From Bacteroidota bacterium (GTDB lineage Bacteria; Bacteroidota; Bacteroidia; Bacteroidales; VadinHA17), in contig DAOWNN010000082.1 in assembly GCA_030642585.1 (NCBI GenBank), positions 1 to 8,226 of the forward strand: a DNA stretch of 8,226 nt, given 5' to 3'. A program made the translations under genes and the position numbers. This document shows, in pieces, positions 1-6,637 of this stretch (position 1 is its first letter; each line of letters begins with the position of its first letter). The notes below the pieces were generated by a model. The model was not told the origin of the DNA, did not search any database, and saw nothing but the letters and a program-made list of their open reading frames with translations.

Positions 1-1
1 A

Positions 2-1261
2 ATTACCATTTTTCTAAGTGGTACCTGGTGGCTTGCCCAGAGAGATTCCCTCAGTCCCAACCAGGATCAGTTGACAAACCAGACAGAAATTACTGATGTC
101 TCCGGCAAGGATATTTCAGAACCAGGGACACTCCCTGCTCAGGATCCTGCAATCAGGAATGTCTATGTTAAGCCACAAACTACCGGTTCCGAGAATGAAT
201 CACCCGCACTTCTGGCAAATAACACCCTTCCAGTTGAGAATTCTGAATTATCAATTTCTGCGGAGGGAACTAATTCTTTTCCCAAAGGGAATATGGAGTT
301 TCTACAAAATACTTTTTTGAATCCTGCAGATATTGCTACTGATGAATTTCTTACAGATCCTGAGGGAGATCTTTATTTTTCTCTTGTGAAAACAAAACCC
401 AATCTGGACTTTTCTGATGTTTCAGTACCGGGTTCTAATTCTATGATTGCAATAAACCCTCAACAGGATTTAGAATCATATAAATGGGCTGTGAGTGGAA
501 ATGTTTCGCCTCTGTTTTCATTCCGATATGCCAAAACAGAATCTTCTGTTGAAGGAATGAATTATTTCTATGGAAAAGAATCCGGGATTATGTCCTTTTC
601 CGGTGGGGTGAATGTGATTTATAGTCTTAAGAAAAAACTATCTGTCCAGACCGGTGTTCAGTTTTCAAGAGGAGGTCAAAGGGTCAATGATATTATTTTT
701 TATCAGGATGTGCAAACAGGCCGGTTATTGAGTTCGGGAATATTCCAGGGAAATATCCCATATCCAATAGAAACCTCTATTGGCAAGATTAATTCAGGCG
801 ATTATGTACATTATATTGCAGATTTTGAACTTGTGAATGGAGATCTTTATACAGGAAACCTTTCAAGCAGGCCGGAGTTTGAAAATTATGAAGCCCTGAA
901 TACCTTCCTTACTCAGAATCTCGAGTTTATTGAAATTCCGGTATTGATCAGGTATAAACTGATAGACAGGAAGCTGGGAATGAATGTTATTAGTGGATTG
1001 GGAGCCAGTTTCCTTGTTGATAATGTTGTATACATGAATTATATGGGAGAACAAGTTCCAATGGGTGAAATTGATAATATAAGGCTATTGAACTTTACGG
1101 GAACTCTTGGACTTGGCCTTGAGTATTCTGTCAATAAAAAACTTTCCCTGAATCTTGAGCCTACCATCAAGTATTTTTTGAATTCAATGAACACAGGATC
1201 ACAGGTTGGCACGCATCCGTATTTCTTTGGAGTATATTCAGGTGTGAGCGTAGCTTTTTAA
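2..1261 (+). CDS. Outer-membrane beta-barrel protein with N-terminal hydrophobic segment and long linker (5' end outside window)
   Basis: The reading frame is open to the left edge: 419 codons are visible and the true start lies upstream. A TTG at 71 is in frame but is unlikely to be the start, because the 23 codons before it encode a hydrophobic stretch ending in GTWWLAQRDS. This is the end of either an inner-membrane helix or a signal peptide. About 130 residues of Ser/Thr/Asn/Pro-rich, probably disordered linker follow. From about position 490 the sequence becomes alternating beta-strands rich in Gly and aromatics, including FIEIPVLIRYKL and a last strand ending YSGVSVAF with terminal Phe, as in PF13568-like barrels. 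In Bacteroidota such barrels often sit behind a short cytoplasmic domain plus one membrane helix, encoded next to an ECF sigma factor. That architecture is inferred, since the N-terminus is missing. Its role is unknown; a plain signal-peptide porin-like protein is the alternative. Confidence 0.85.
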   Translation: MTIFLSGTWWLAQRDSLSPNQDQLTNQTEITDVSGKDISEPGTLPAQDPAIRNVYVKPQTTGSENESPALLANNTLPVENSELSISAEGTNSFPKGNMEFLQNTFLNPADIATDEFLTDPEGDLYFSLVKTKPNLDFSDVSVPGSNSMIAINPQQDLESYKWAVSGNVSPLFSFRYAKTESSVEGMNYFYGKESGIMSFSGGVNVIYSLKKKLSVQTGVQFSRGGQRVNDIIFYQDVQTGRLLSSGIFQGNIPYPIETSIGKINSGDYVHYIADFELVNGDLYTGNLSSRPEFENYEALNTFLTQNLEFIEIPVLIRYKLIDRKLGMNVISGLGASFLVDNVVYMNYMGEQVPMGEIDNIRLLNFTGTLGLGLEYSVNKKLSLNLEPTIKYFLNSMNTGSQVGTHPYFFGVYSGVSVAF

Positions 1262-1335
1262 TTTGTAGCTGAACCAATACTTCATCATCCGGATCTATTT
1301 TAATCCCCCAAAATTAGTTTTGTTGAACACCTACA

Positions 1336-1350
1336 CTATCTGTCAGATAG
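1336..1350. repeat. Short palindrome CTATCTG-T-CAGATAG
   Basis: Perfect 7-bp inverted repeat with one central base, in the spacer between the barrel gene and the lytic transglycosylase gene. No T-run follows on either strand, so it does not look like an intrinsic terminator. It could be an operator half-site pair or chance. The rest of the 233-bp spacer holds an AT-rich imperfect hairpin (1295-1317, TTTT/AAAA core followed by TTTTG), which is a weak terminator candidate for the upstream gene. Confidence 0.3.
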
Positions 1351-1421
1351 GGATTCTGTATTATGAATAGATGCCAAATGGTTGAAACATAGTGGAGATA
1401 CTGCCATGAGGCGTAAACGAT

Positions 1422-1436
1422 TACTCAATATGAGTA
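1422..1436. repeat. Short palindrome TACTCA-ATA-TGAGTA
   Basis: Perfect 6-bp inverted repeat with a 3-bp centre. It ends about 30 bp upstream of the candidate -7 box at 1468-1475. The placement would suit a regulator site for the lytic transglycosylase gene, but palindromes this short are frequent in AT-rich DNA. No regulator is identified. Confidence 0.3.
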
Positions 1437-1467
1437 TAGCAAAGCTGTTTTTTTTGGTAAAAAGAAC

Positions 1468-1475
1468 TACTTTTG
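1468..1475 (+). promoter_or_regulatory. Candidate Bacteroidota -7 box TACTTTTG
   Basis: Matches the Bacteroidota housekeeping consensus TAnnTTTG exactly and is followed by CA, as in many promoters of this phylum. A start of transcription around 1481-1483 would leave a leader of only 12-14 nt before the ATG at 1495. No good TTG/TTTG -33 element sits at the usual 17-23 bp spacing (the nearest TTTG, 1453-1456, is too close), so the call is tentative. Confidence 0.4.
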
Positions 1476-1494
1476 CAAAACTTTATTTTTAAGA

Positions 1495-2547
1495 ATGAAA
1501 CTTATGCATACTAAAATGAAATATATACCTGCCTGTCAGCAGATAATTAGCCGGGTGAAGAGATACCTCCCAGTGATGTTGTTTATACTTGTTGTAGCCT
1601 TGGGACTGAATAGTTTTATTTCAAATAAGAATGGTTTGAATGACGCTTTCCAGGACCTGTTTAATAAGAATTATTCAATTTTTGCCTTGACTCTTCCGGG
1701 TGAATTGGAATTTGCAGGTGAAGAAGTTCCTATGAAATTTTTTGACGTAAGAGAAAATCTTGACAGGGAACTGCTTGTAAATACCTATTGGCAATCACAA
1801 ACATTATTGTTTATAAAGAGAGCTAATCGGTATTTCCCACTCATTGAAGACATATTGAGAAAGCATGAGATCCCGGATGATTTTAAGTATCTGGCTCTTG
1901 CAGAAAGCGGTCTTACACAGGTTGTATCACCTACAGGAGCAACAGGATTCTGGCAGTTCCTGGCGGGCACAGCAAGAGATTACGGACTGGAAGTGAATAA
2001 GGAAGTAGATGAGCGATATAATATTGAGAAATCTACAGAAGCGGCATGTAAGTACCTGGCCGAGTCATATTCAAAATATGGGAACTGGACTATGGTTGCA
2101 GCCTCATATAATAATGGAAGAAGAGGCATGGACAAGCAACTCACAAGGCAAAGAGAAGATGATTATTATGACCTTTTATTGAATGAGGAAACATCCCGGT
2201 ATGTGTTTCGCCTGCTAGCATTGAAGCTTATCTTAAGCGATCCTCAGGAATATGGTTTTCATTTTAGGGCCGATGACTTATACCCCCCCATTTTAACCCG
2301 TAAAGTAAAAGTTGATTCCTCAATTACTTCTATGGTTGAATTTGCTTCACATTTTAATATGAATTACCGGATGTTGAAATATTTTAATCCATGGTTGAGA
2401 GAGACACAGCTTACCAATAAAGAAGGTAAAGTTTACGTAATAAGCATCCCATTCGATGATTTCAGGTCAGATGTTTATAACAGAGAACCACTATTGCAGA
2501 TTAGCCCAAATGGAATAGAAATGGAAGAGGTGAGAAGTGTGAGATGA
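1495..2547 (+). CDS. Membrane-anchored lytic transglycosylase (MltD/Slt-like, SLT domain)
   Basis: 350 aa. Predicted to cleave the MurNAc-GlcNAc bond of peptidoglycan with formation of 1,6-anhydro-MurNAc, acting in the periplasm. A basic N-terminus precedes one hydrophobic segment (about residues 25-43), a signal anchor or uncleaved signal peptide with no lipobox Cys. The SLT domain spans about 110-250: the catalytic Glu is E137 in LALAESGL, followed by SPTGATGFWQF (145-155) and the AASYNNGRRG motif (202-211). Residues about 276-319 keep a LysM-like skeleton (LKYFNP near 294-299, VISIP at the end) but lack the usual YxVxxGD opening, so canonical LysM repeats of E. coli MltD are absent. ATG codons at 1504 and 1516 are alternative starts; the first was taken for length. 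It lies 101 bp upstream of uvrA, with no functional link evident. The enzyme class is secure from motifs; the exact subfamily is inference. Confidence 0.92.
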   Translation: MKLMHTKMKYIPACQQIISRVKRYLPVMLFILVVALGLNSFISNKNGLNDAFQDLFNKNYSIFALTLPGELEFAGEEVPMKFFDVRENLDRELLVNTYWQSQTLLFIKRANRYFPLIEDILRKHEIPDDFKYLALAESGLTQVVSPTGATGFWQFLAGTARDYGLEVNKEVDERYNIEKSTEAACKYLAESYSKYGNWTMVAASYNNGRRGMDKQLTRQREDDYYDLLLNEETSRYVFRLLALKLILSDPQEYGFHFRADDLYPPILTRKVKVDSSITSMVEFASHFNMNYRMLKYFNPWLRETQLTNKEGKVYVISIPFDDFRSDVYNREPLLQISPNGIEMEEVRSVR

Positions 2548-2586
2548 GTGGTGAGTAAGAAAATGAAATAAAATACCAGAAGATAT

Positions 2587-2613
2587 CCACACTCTTGTGG
2601 CAGAAATTTTTAT
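2587..2613 (+). terminator. Weak stem-loop followed by a short T-run
   Basis: CCACA (2587-2591) pairs with TGTGG (2596-2600) over a CTCT loop, and CAGAAATTTTTAT follows. The stem is only 5 bp and the T-run starts 6 nt after it, so this would be a poor intrinsic terminator. It is the only terminator-like structure between the lytic transglycosylase gene and uvrA. Confidence 0.25.
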
Positions 2614-2648
2614 CTAAGCTGTAGACATTTTATAAGACAATACGGATA

Positions 2649-5474
2649 ATGGAATCGAGCTTAAACGTTTATGGAGCCAGGGTTCATAATCTGAAGGATA
2701 TTGACGTTTCAATTCCACGGAACCAACTTACCGTAATTACGGGTCTGAGTGGCAGTGGAAAATCTTCTCTCGCATTCGATACTATTTATGCAGAGGGCCA
2801 ACGGCGATATATGGAAACCCTCTCAGCCTATGCACGGCAATTTCTAGGGGGTATGGAACGTCCCGATGTGGACAGAATCACAGGCTTAAGTCCGGTTATT
2901 GCAATTGAACAAAAAACTACAATTAAAAATCCCCGGTCAACAGTAGGAACCATTACTGAAATTTATGATTTCCTGCGTTTATTCTATGCCAGGGCTGGAG
3001 TTGCTTATTCCTATAGTACCGGTAAAGAAATGGTGAAATATACCGATGACCAGATACTATCTCTTATAATGAAGAATTATAAGAACCAAAAGATATATTT
3101 GCTTGCTCCTGTAGTCAAAGGGAGAAAAGGTCATTATAAAGAGCTGTTTGATCAAATCAGGAAGAAAGGATTTCTGAGTGTACGGGTAGACGGAAAAATT
3201 ATTGAATTAACATCCGGACTCAAATTAGATAGGTACAAAACCCATTTTATAGAGATCCTTATTGATAAATTGCAGGTAAACGAGGAAAGCAGGAAGAGAC
3301 TCAAAGATTCAATAAAGCTGGGGATGAAACAAGGGCATGGAGCATTCATGACCATGGACATGGAGAGTAATGAGCTTAGATATTTTAGCAGTCAGTTGAT
3401 GTGTTTTGATACGGGTATTTCTTATAATGAACCTGCCCCGCATACTTTCTCATTCAATTCCCCTCAGGGTGCTTGTCCGGCTTGCAACGGGCTGGGTTAT
3501 GTGCCTGAAGTAGACATGGATAAGATCATTCCCGATGCTGGTATTACCATCCGAAAAGGGGGCATTGAGCCATTGGGGTCTTATAAAAACGGATTGATCT
3601 TCTGGCAACTCGAGGCTATAGGTGAAAAATATGGATTCAACCTGGATACCCCTCTTAAGGATATTCATAAACAAGCCATGCATATCATTCTTAATGGCTC
3701 TGAGGAGTCCTTTATGATCAGAAATTCTTCTCTGGGAATATCTTCAAATTACTTTTTAAGCTTTGAAGGAATTATTAACTATATAACTAACCAGGAATCC
3801 CTGAATAATACCCCAAACGGGAAGAGAAAAAGGAATAAATATATTAAATATGTTGGTTGCAATGAATGCAATGGATTTCGTTTAAAGAAGGAATCTTTGT
3901 GGTTTATGATTCATGATAAACACATTGGCGAACTTGCCGGTATGGATTTAAACGAGTTATTGGAATGGTTTGAAAAACTTCCTGATTTCTTATCTGAAAG
4001 GCAAAATCTGATAGCGAGGGATATTTTAAAAGAGATTCAATCACGCTTACATTTCCTGCTTGATGTGGGCCTTGATTACCTTTCCCTTGGCAGGGCTACA
4101 AGAAGCCTCTCAGGAGGAGAGAGTCAGAGAATACGATTGGCTACTCAAATTGGCTCACAGCTGGTAAATGTTCTCTATATTCTGGATGAACCCAGCATTG
4201 GTTTGCACCAGAGCGATAACCAGAAGCTTATCTCGTCACTGAAAAAGCTCAGAGATGCTGGGAATTCAGTGATTGTGGTTGAACATGATAAGGGAATGAT
4301 TACTTCTGCAGACCATATCATTGATATGGGGCCTTTTGCCGGCAGGCATGGTGGAGAGATTGTTGCCCAGGGGAATTTGCAGGATGTTTTAAAAGCAGGA
4401 TCTATTACCTCAGAGTACTTAAACGGGGAAAAAAACATTCCAGTTCCCGGGGAACGAAGAACTAAAAACGGAAAATTCCTCCTGTTGATGGGAGCCAGGG
4501 GGCACAATCTGAAAAGTGTGGATGTGGAGTTTCCACTGGGAATGTTTATATGTGTAACAGGAGTTTCAGGAAGCGGTAAATCTTCTTTGATAAACCAGAC
4601 ACTTCATCCTATTCTTAGCCGTGAATTTTACAGGTCTTTGAAGGAACCACTACCTTTTGAAAAATTTGAGGGCATGAAATATCTTGATAAGGTTATTGAG
4701 GTGGATCAGTCCCCCCTGGGAAGAACACCAAGATCAAACACTGCTACATATACAGGTATTTTTGGGGATATCAGGAAGCTGTTTGAACAAACACCTGAAG
4801 CCAAAATAAGAGGCTACAAAGCTGGCAGATTTTCTTTCAATGTCAAAGGAGGAAGGTGCGAAACATGTCAGGGTGCCGGATTGAAAACTATTGAAATGAA
4901 CTTCCTTCCTGATGTTTATGTTCTGTGCAACGATTGTAATGGGAAAAGGTACAATCGTGAGACTCTTGAGGTAAGCTATAAGGGAAGTACTATAAGTGAT
5001 GTACTTGACATGACCATTAACAGGGCCGCTGGTTTTTTTGAGAATATTCCTTCCATAAACCAAAAATTAATGGTTCTGAAAGACGTTGGAATGGGATACA
5101 TCAGGCTTGGACAACCCTCAACAACTCTTTCAGGGGGAGAATCACAAAGAGTGAAACTTGCTACAGAGCTTGCAAAAAAGGATACTGGAAAGACTCTGTA
5201 TATTTTGGATGAGCCTACTACCGGCTTGCATTTTGAAGATGTAAGGGTGCTCTTACAGGTATTGAATAAACTGGTAAACAGGGGGAATACTGTGATTGTA
5301 ATCGAACACAATATGGATGTTATAAAAGTTGCAGATTATATTATTGATCTTGGACCCGGAGGAGGAAGAAAGGGAGGAGAAATAGTAGCCTATGGAACTC
5401 CTGAAGAAATCATAAACCAGAAGAACAGCCTTACCGCGAAATATTTGAAACCGGAAATAGGTTCAACACTTTAA
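2649..5474 (+). CDS. uvrA: Excinuclease ABC subunit A (UvrA)
   Basis: 941 aa, the normal full length. UvrA dimers, with UvrB, scan DNA for bulky lesions and load UvrB for incision by UvrC in nucleotide-excision repair; cytoplasmic. Both ABC ATPase modules are intact. Module I has Walker A TGLSGSGKSS (31-40), signature LSGGESQ (487-493) and Walker B ILDEP (511-515). Module II has Walker A TGVSGSGKSS (637-646), signature LSGGESQ (827-833) and Walker B ILDEP (852-856). Zinc-binding Cys pairs are C276/C279 with C404/C407, and C737/C740 with C760/C763, the latter in the UvrA hallmark around TIEMNFLPDVY. The small CPxCG-type metal module that some UvrAs carry after LRLxxAR is replaced by YSYSTG (120-125). 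The start ATG at 2649 gives the standard N-terminus, with a GARVHNLK motif. It has no uvrB or uvrC neighbour. No LexA-like box was recognised upstream. Confidence 0.98.
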   Translation: MESSLNVYGARVHNLKDIDVSIPRNQLTVITGLSGSGKSSLAFDTIYAEGQRRYMETLSAYARQFLGGMERPDVDRITGLSPVIAIEQKTTIKNPRSTVGTITEIYDFLRLFYARAGVAYSYSTGKEMVKYTDDQILSLIMKNYKNQKIYLLAPVVKGRKGHYKELFDQIRKKGFLSVRVDGKIIELTSGLKLDRYKTHFIEILIDKLQVNEESRKRLKDSIKLGMKQGHGAFMTMDMESNELRYFSSQLMCFDTGISYNEPAPHTFSFNSPQGACPACNGLGYVPEVDMDKIIPDAGITIRKGGIEPLGSYKNGLIFWQLEAIGEKYGFNLDTPLKDIHKQAMHIILNGSEESFMIRNSSLGISSNYFLSFEGIINYITNQESLNNTPNGKRKRNKYIKYVGCNECNGFRLKKESLWFMIHDKHIGELAGMDLNELLEWFEKLPDFLSERQNLIARDILKEIQSRLHFLLDVGLDYLSLGRATRSLSGGESQRIRLATQIGSQLVNVLYILDEPSIGLHQSDNQKLISSLKKLRDAGNSVIVVEHDKGMITSADHIIDMGPFAGRHGGEIVAQGNLQDVLKAGSITSEYLNGEKNIPVPGERRTKNGKFLLLMGARGHNLKSVDVEFPLGMFICVTGVSGSGKSSLINQTLHPILSREFYRSLKEPLPFEKFEGMKYLDKVIEVDQSPLGRTPRSNTATYTGIFGDIRKLFEQTPEAKIRGYKAGRFSFNVKGGRCETCQGAGLKTIEMNFLPDVYVLCNDCNGKRYNRETLEVSYKGSTISDVLDMTINRAAGFFENIPSINQKLMVLKDVGMGYIRLGQPSTTLSGGESQRVKLATELAKKDTGKTLYILDEPTTGLHFEDVRVLLQVLNKLVNRGNTVIVIEHNMDVIKVADYIIDLGPGGGRKGGEIVAYGTPEEIINQKNSLTAKYLKPEIGSTL

Positions 5475-5489
5475 TCTTTATACTGACTA

Positions 5490-5508
5490 CTTCCAACTGC
5501 TCTGGAAG
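5490..5508 (+). terminator. Stem-loop 15 bp after the uvrA stop, terminator-like only in position
   Basis: CTTCCA (5490-5495) pairs with TGGAAG (5503-5508) over a 7-nt loop; GACT (5485-5488) could pair further out with AGTC (5519-5522). No T-run follows, so a classical intrinsic terminator is not supported. It may act in 3'-end formation of the uvrA transcript or be incidental. Confidence 0.25.
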
Positions 5509-5583
5509 AATGTGCCGAAGTCAAGCCTTTGGTGGAATATTGGAACATTATTTATTCATAAAATAATTAGTTATAAAGGTGTT

Positions 5584-5598
5584 TCCCGATATGCGGGA
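5584..5598. repeat. Hairpin TCCCG-ATATG-CGGGA
   Basis: Perfect 5-bp GC-rich inverted repeat with a 5-nt loop, followed by CAGGCGATGAAC. It is locally GC-rich compared with the AT-rich DNA just before it (5546-5580). It has no T-run, so it is more likely part of a dispersed repeat than a terminator. Confidence 0.4.
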
Positions 5599-5674
5599 CA
5601 GGCGATGAACTCACTTCCTGCCTGCTGCTCCCTCACTCTATCCCCCCATCGCTCTCTCATTTCTTTCCTGCTTT

Positions 5675-5713
5675 TACTCGTCTGACCACCAATGGTTAGT
5701 GGTCTGACGAGTA
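5675..5713. repeat. 39-bp imperfect palindrome
   Basis: The left arm TACTCGTCTGACCAC (5675-5689) pairs with the right arm GTGGTCTGACGAGTA (5699-5713) at 14 of 15 positions, the only mismatch being T5683/T5705. The central loop is 9 nt. It is the strongest secondary structure in the window. No T-run flanks it on either strand, so it is not an intrinsic terminator. A REP-like palindromic unit or the core of a small mobile repeat is the most likely reading. Confidence 0.65.
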
Positions 5714-5752
5714 TATTCCCACTCATGGTTCCGGCCTGTAGGAAAACTTCAG

Positions 5753-5777
5753 TCTGCGAAAATCAGCGCTATCTACG
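5753..5777. repeat. Three short direct repeats about 10 bp apart
   Basis: TCTGCG (5753-5758), TCAGCG (5763-5768) and TCTACG (5772-5777) form a degenerate TCWRCG series with unit starts 10 and 9 bp apart, separated by AAAA and CTA. The helical-turn spacing could suit protein binding. Similar AATCAGCG/ATCTGCG strings are, from memory, common as dispersed intergenic repeats in environmental bacterial genomes; I could not check this. Confidence 0.4.
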
Positions 5778-5876
5778 TGAGTTTCCAATTCCAATATTCC
5801 ATTCTTCCATCTTCACTCACACTCCCCACATCACTTCAATTGATTTCAAAAAAGAGATTCTATTCATTGTCTGCCT

Positions 5877-5884
5877 TATCTTTG
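5877..5884 (+). promoter_or_regulatory. Bacteroidota -7 box TATCTTTG
   Basis: Perfect TAnnTTTG in its most typical form, 45 bp before the ATG of the LOG-family gene. A transcript would start near 5890-5892 with a leader of about 40 nt. A TTG at 5867-5869 is too close to be the -33 element and no other good one is seen at 17-23 bp. Its presence implies that the LOG gene is transcribed independently of uvrA. Confidence 0.55.
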
Positions 5885-5929
5885 ACCAATATTTTGTACT
5901 ATTGTTAATCAATCAACAATACTCAATAT

Positions 5930-6637
5930 ATGTCATCAGAAGATAAAGTAAAAAGAGCCTTTAAGGAAAAAACATGGACCGAAACTCAGACTAGTGACTC
6001 CTGGGGTGTATTTAAAATACTGTCTGAATTTGTTGAGGGATTTGAAAAATTGTCCAGGATTGGACCCTGTGTTTCTATATTTGGCTCAGCCCGAACAGAA
6101 CCAGATAACAAATATTTTAAATTGGCGGAGGAAATTGCCTACAATCTCACACTGAAAGGCTATGGAGTGATTACCGGTGGCGGACCTGGAATAATGGAGG
6201 CTGCAAATATGGGGGCCAGGAAAGGAAATGGCAGGTCAGTAGGTATAAATATAAACTTGCCTTTTGAGCAGGGAGCTAACCTGTTTATTGATACTGACAA
6301 GCTATTCACCTTTGATCATTTTTTTGTTCGAAAGGTTATGTTTATGAAGTATGCTCAGGGTTTTATTGTTTTGCCTGGAGGATTTGGAACTTTTGATGAG
6401 TTATTTGAGGCCATCACTCTGATACAGACCGAAAAAATTGGTAAGTTCCCAATTATTCTGGTTGGTACGGATTATTGGAAGGGTCTTATCCAGTGGATCA
6501 AAGAGGTAATGCTCAATGAAGAGAAGAATATTAATATAGAAGATCTGGATCTTTTTGTACTGGTTGATACGGCAGAAGATGCAGTGAGTCAGATAGATAA
6601 GTTCTACTCAAAGTATCTCTTGAGTCCAAACTTCTAA
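5930..6637 (+). CDS. LOG-family (TIGR00730) Rossmann-fold protein, putative nucleoside 5'-monophosphate phosphoribohydrolase
   Basis: 235 aa, cytoplasmic. LOG-family enzymes hydrolyse the N-glycosidic bond of nucleoside monophosphates (AMP or cytokinin ribotides) to release the base and ribose 5-phosphate. The visible motifs are the Rossmann start PCVSIFGSAR (46-55), GGGPGIMEAAN (83-93), R134-K135 in FFVRKVMF, and the family signature PGGFGTFDE (149-157) with the conserved Glu at 157, followed by LIQTEKIGKFPIILVG (164-179). About 45 residues precede the Rossmann core, longer than in the plant LOG type but usual for the PFEQ-containing bacterial branch, to which PFEQ at 111-114 also points. 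The ATG at 5930 was chosen because the N-terminal DSWGVFKILSEFVEGFEKL segment appears conserved in Bacteroidota relatives and a -7 box lies 45 bp upstream. The substrate is unknown; misannotation as lysine decarboxylase is common for this family. Confidence 0.92.
   Translation: MSSEDKVKRAFKEKTWTETQTSDSWGVFKILSEFVEGFEKLSRIGPCVSIFGSARTEPDNKYFKLAEEIAYNLTLKGYGVITGGGPGIMEAANMGARKGNGRSVGININLPFEQGANLFIDTDKLFTFDHFFVRKVMFMKYAQGFIVLPGGFGTFDELFEAITLIQTEKIGKFPIILVGTDYWKGLIQWIKEVMLNEEKNINIEDLDLFVLVDTAEDAVSQIDKFYSKYLLSPNF

Larger units (their letters stand above)
5533..5801. repeat. 13-bp inverted repeat bracketing 269 bp of spacer
   Basis: TGGAATATTGGAA (5533-5545) recurs as its exact reverse complement TTCCAATATTCCA (5789-5801). 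Between the two lie the other palindromes of this spacer. Terminal inverted repeats around a short non-coding segment would fit a MITE-like element, but I see no target-site duplication at the outer edges. The right copy is part of a longer degenerate TTCCA-rich stretch, so simple-sequence origin is an alternative. Confidence 0.4.
5475..5929. other. 455-bp non-coding spacer with biased composition and multiple repeats
   Basis: No convincing gene is present. In order it holds a stem-loop just after uvrA (5490-5508), a 13-bp sequence recurring inverted 256 bp downstream, a TCCCG/CGGGA hairpin (5584-5598), a pyrimidine-rich tract (5611-5675; 55 of 65 bases C or T), a long imperfect palindrome (5675-5713), three TCWRCG units about one helical turn apart (5753-5777), a 60-nt tract with no G (5782-5841), and a promoter element for the next gene (5877-5884). 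An 84-codon frame from 5692 starts inside the palindrome, runs through low-complexity DNA and overlaps the next gene, so it is judged spurious. The region may be a decayed or non-autonomous repeat element; that is inference. Confidence 0.7.

Noticed and set aside
71..73. TTG as start of the barrel gene
   Set aside because: The frame is open upstream to the window edge and encodes a hydrophobic segment in keeping with an envelope protein, so the TTG is internal.
4175..5311. Long minus-strand frames opposite the 3' half of uvrA (109-111 codons)
   Set aside because: They lie wholly inside an unambiguous uvrA coding region and are mirror images of its conserved motifs.
5753..5777. CRISPR-like array
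   Set aside because: Units are only 6 bp with 3-4 bp gaps; there are no spacer-sized intervals and no cas genes.
5692..5946. 84-codon open frame in the uvrA-LOG spacer
   Set aside because: It begins inside the loop of the 39-bp palindrome, runs through G-less low-complexity DNA, overlaps the start of the LOG gene and shows no recognisable protein feature.
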